From contig CAYGAM010000032.1 of assembly GCA_964347915.1 (NCBI GenBank), positions 1-21,682 on the forward strand: DNA of 21,682 nt, read 5' to 3'. Below, one piece after another: positions 21,501-21,682 of the stretch. The notes under the pieces are model-generated. The model was not told the DNA's origin and ran no database searches. It was given only the letters and a program-made list of their open reading frames with translations. The stretch is from CAYGAM01 sp964347915. GTDB taxonomy: Archaea; Thermoproteota; Nitrososphaeria; Nitrososphaerales; Nitrosopumilaceae. Numbering within the stretch: the first letter of the stretch is position 1; each line of letters starts with the position of its first letter. A program made the translations under genes and the position numbers.

Positions 21501-21682
21501 ATGACCGGCATTCCAAAACGAATTCATTGCGGCCGCATTGCGAGACTGACTGAGGCATCAGGCAGCCATGCCAGGGAATTGCGCCAGACAGACACAAAAA
21601 ATGTCAGAAACGATGGCTTCAGGCCAGTTTCAGTAGATGAAAATGTACAATTTAGGACACTGCTAGCCGGGCTCGCGCTTTA
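21501..21682 (+). CDS. Small hypothetical protein cut by the window end
   Basis: From ATG 21501 a frame of 60 codons runs to the edge: MTGIPKRIHCGRIARLTEAS at the start and VDENVQFRTLLAGLAL at the end. In the inverted left-end copy the next base makes a TAA stop, so the gene is probably complete but for its last base. GTG 21483 is an alternative start. I recognise no family. Its last 17 codons are the repeated segment shared with the left end. There is no good TATA box at leaderless distance, so confidence is moderate at best. Confidence 0.4.
   Translation, partial: MTGIPKRIHCGRIARLTEASGSHARELRQTDTKNVRNDGFRPVSVDENVQFRTLLAGLAL
21630..21682 (+). repeat. Right copy of the 53-base inverted terminal repeat
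   Basis: Exact reverse complement of positions 2-54. Identity stops at 21630, just before GTTTC, which has no match on the left. Confidence 0.85.

Noticed and set aside
1..21682. tRNA, rRNA or CRISPR loci
   Set aside because: I searched by eye for tRNA-like TPsiC motifs and cloverleaf ends, rRNA-conserved stretches and spaced repeats, and found none that held up.

Overview
The window reads as archaeal, most likely an ammonia-oxidising thaumarchaeon (Nitrososphaerota). Evidence: an archaeal-type phosphoglycerate kinase, a hemL-hemC-SUMT-hemD tetrapyrrole cluster, an archaeal SUF operon with a Rieske protein inside it, and promoters where a TATA box lies about 23-30 bases upstream of the start codon, as expected for leaderless transcripts. 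Base composition is close to half G+C, which would fit a Cenarchaeum-like or Nitrososphaera-like lineage better than low-GC Nitrosopumilus. The genus is inference; I could not run a search.

Layout. 1-2140: left end of an inverted repeat shared with the right end, an AT-rich orphan gene, a gene-poor stretch and a membrane-anchored HtrA-like serine protease. 2466-4163: SRPBCC protein and family 2 glycosyltransferase, one transcript. 4474-8257: tetrapyrrole operon hemL-hemC-SUMT-hemD, tightly overlapping, preceded by a tiny leader ORF. 8608-9240: acylphosphatase with a nine-heptad tail. 9894-10926: an orphan protein and a PAP2 membrane phosphatase. 11200-12426: phosphoglycerate kinase. 12516-17630: sufB-sufD-Rieske-sufS-sufU plus a zinc-ribbon protein, one operon without sufC. 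17833-20583: a small anchored protein and a large secreted two-domain solute-binding protein whose N-terminal repeat array contains a 100-N scaffold gap. 20697-21437: a decayed IS5-like transposase. 21501-21682: a small ORF cut by the window end.

The genes cover cofactor supply (tetrapyrroles, Fe-S clusters), gluconeogenic carbon flow (PGK) and the cell envelope (protease, glycosyltransferase, PAP2, solute-binding protein).

The most unusual signal is a family of six related intergenic sequences carrying TGTTCCATAAC (reverse GTTATGGAACA). In five cases the GTTATGGAACA end points at a gene and lies 17-22 bases upstream of that gene's TATA box. One copy borders the transposase remnant, and a weaker inverted match lies on its far side. 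They may therefore be short non-autonomous insertion-sequence derivatives that became, or always were, promoter elements.
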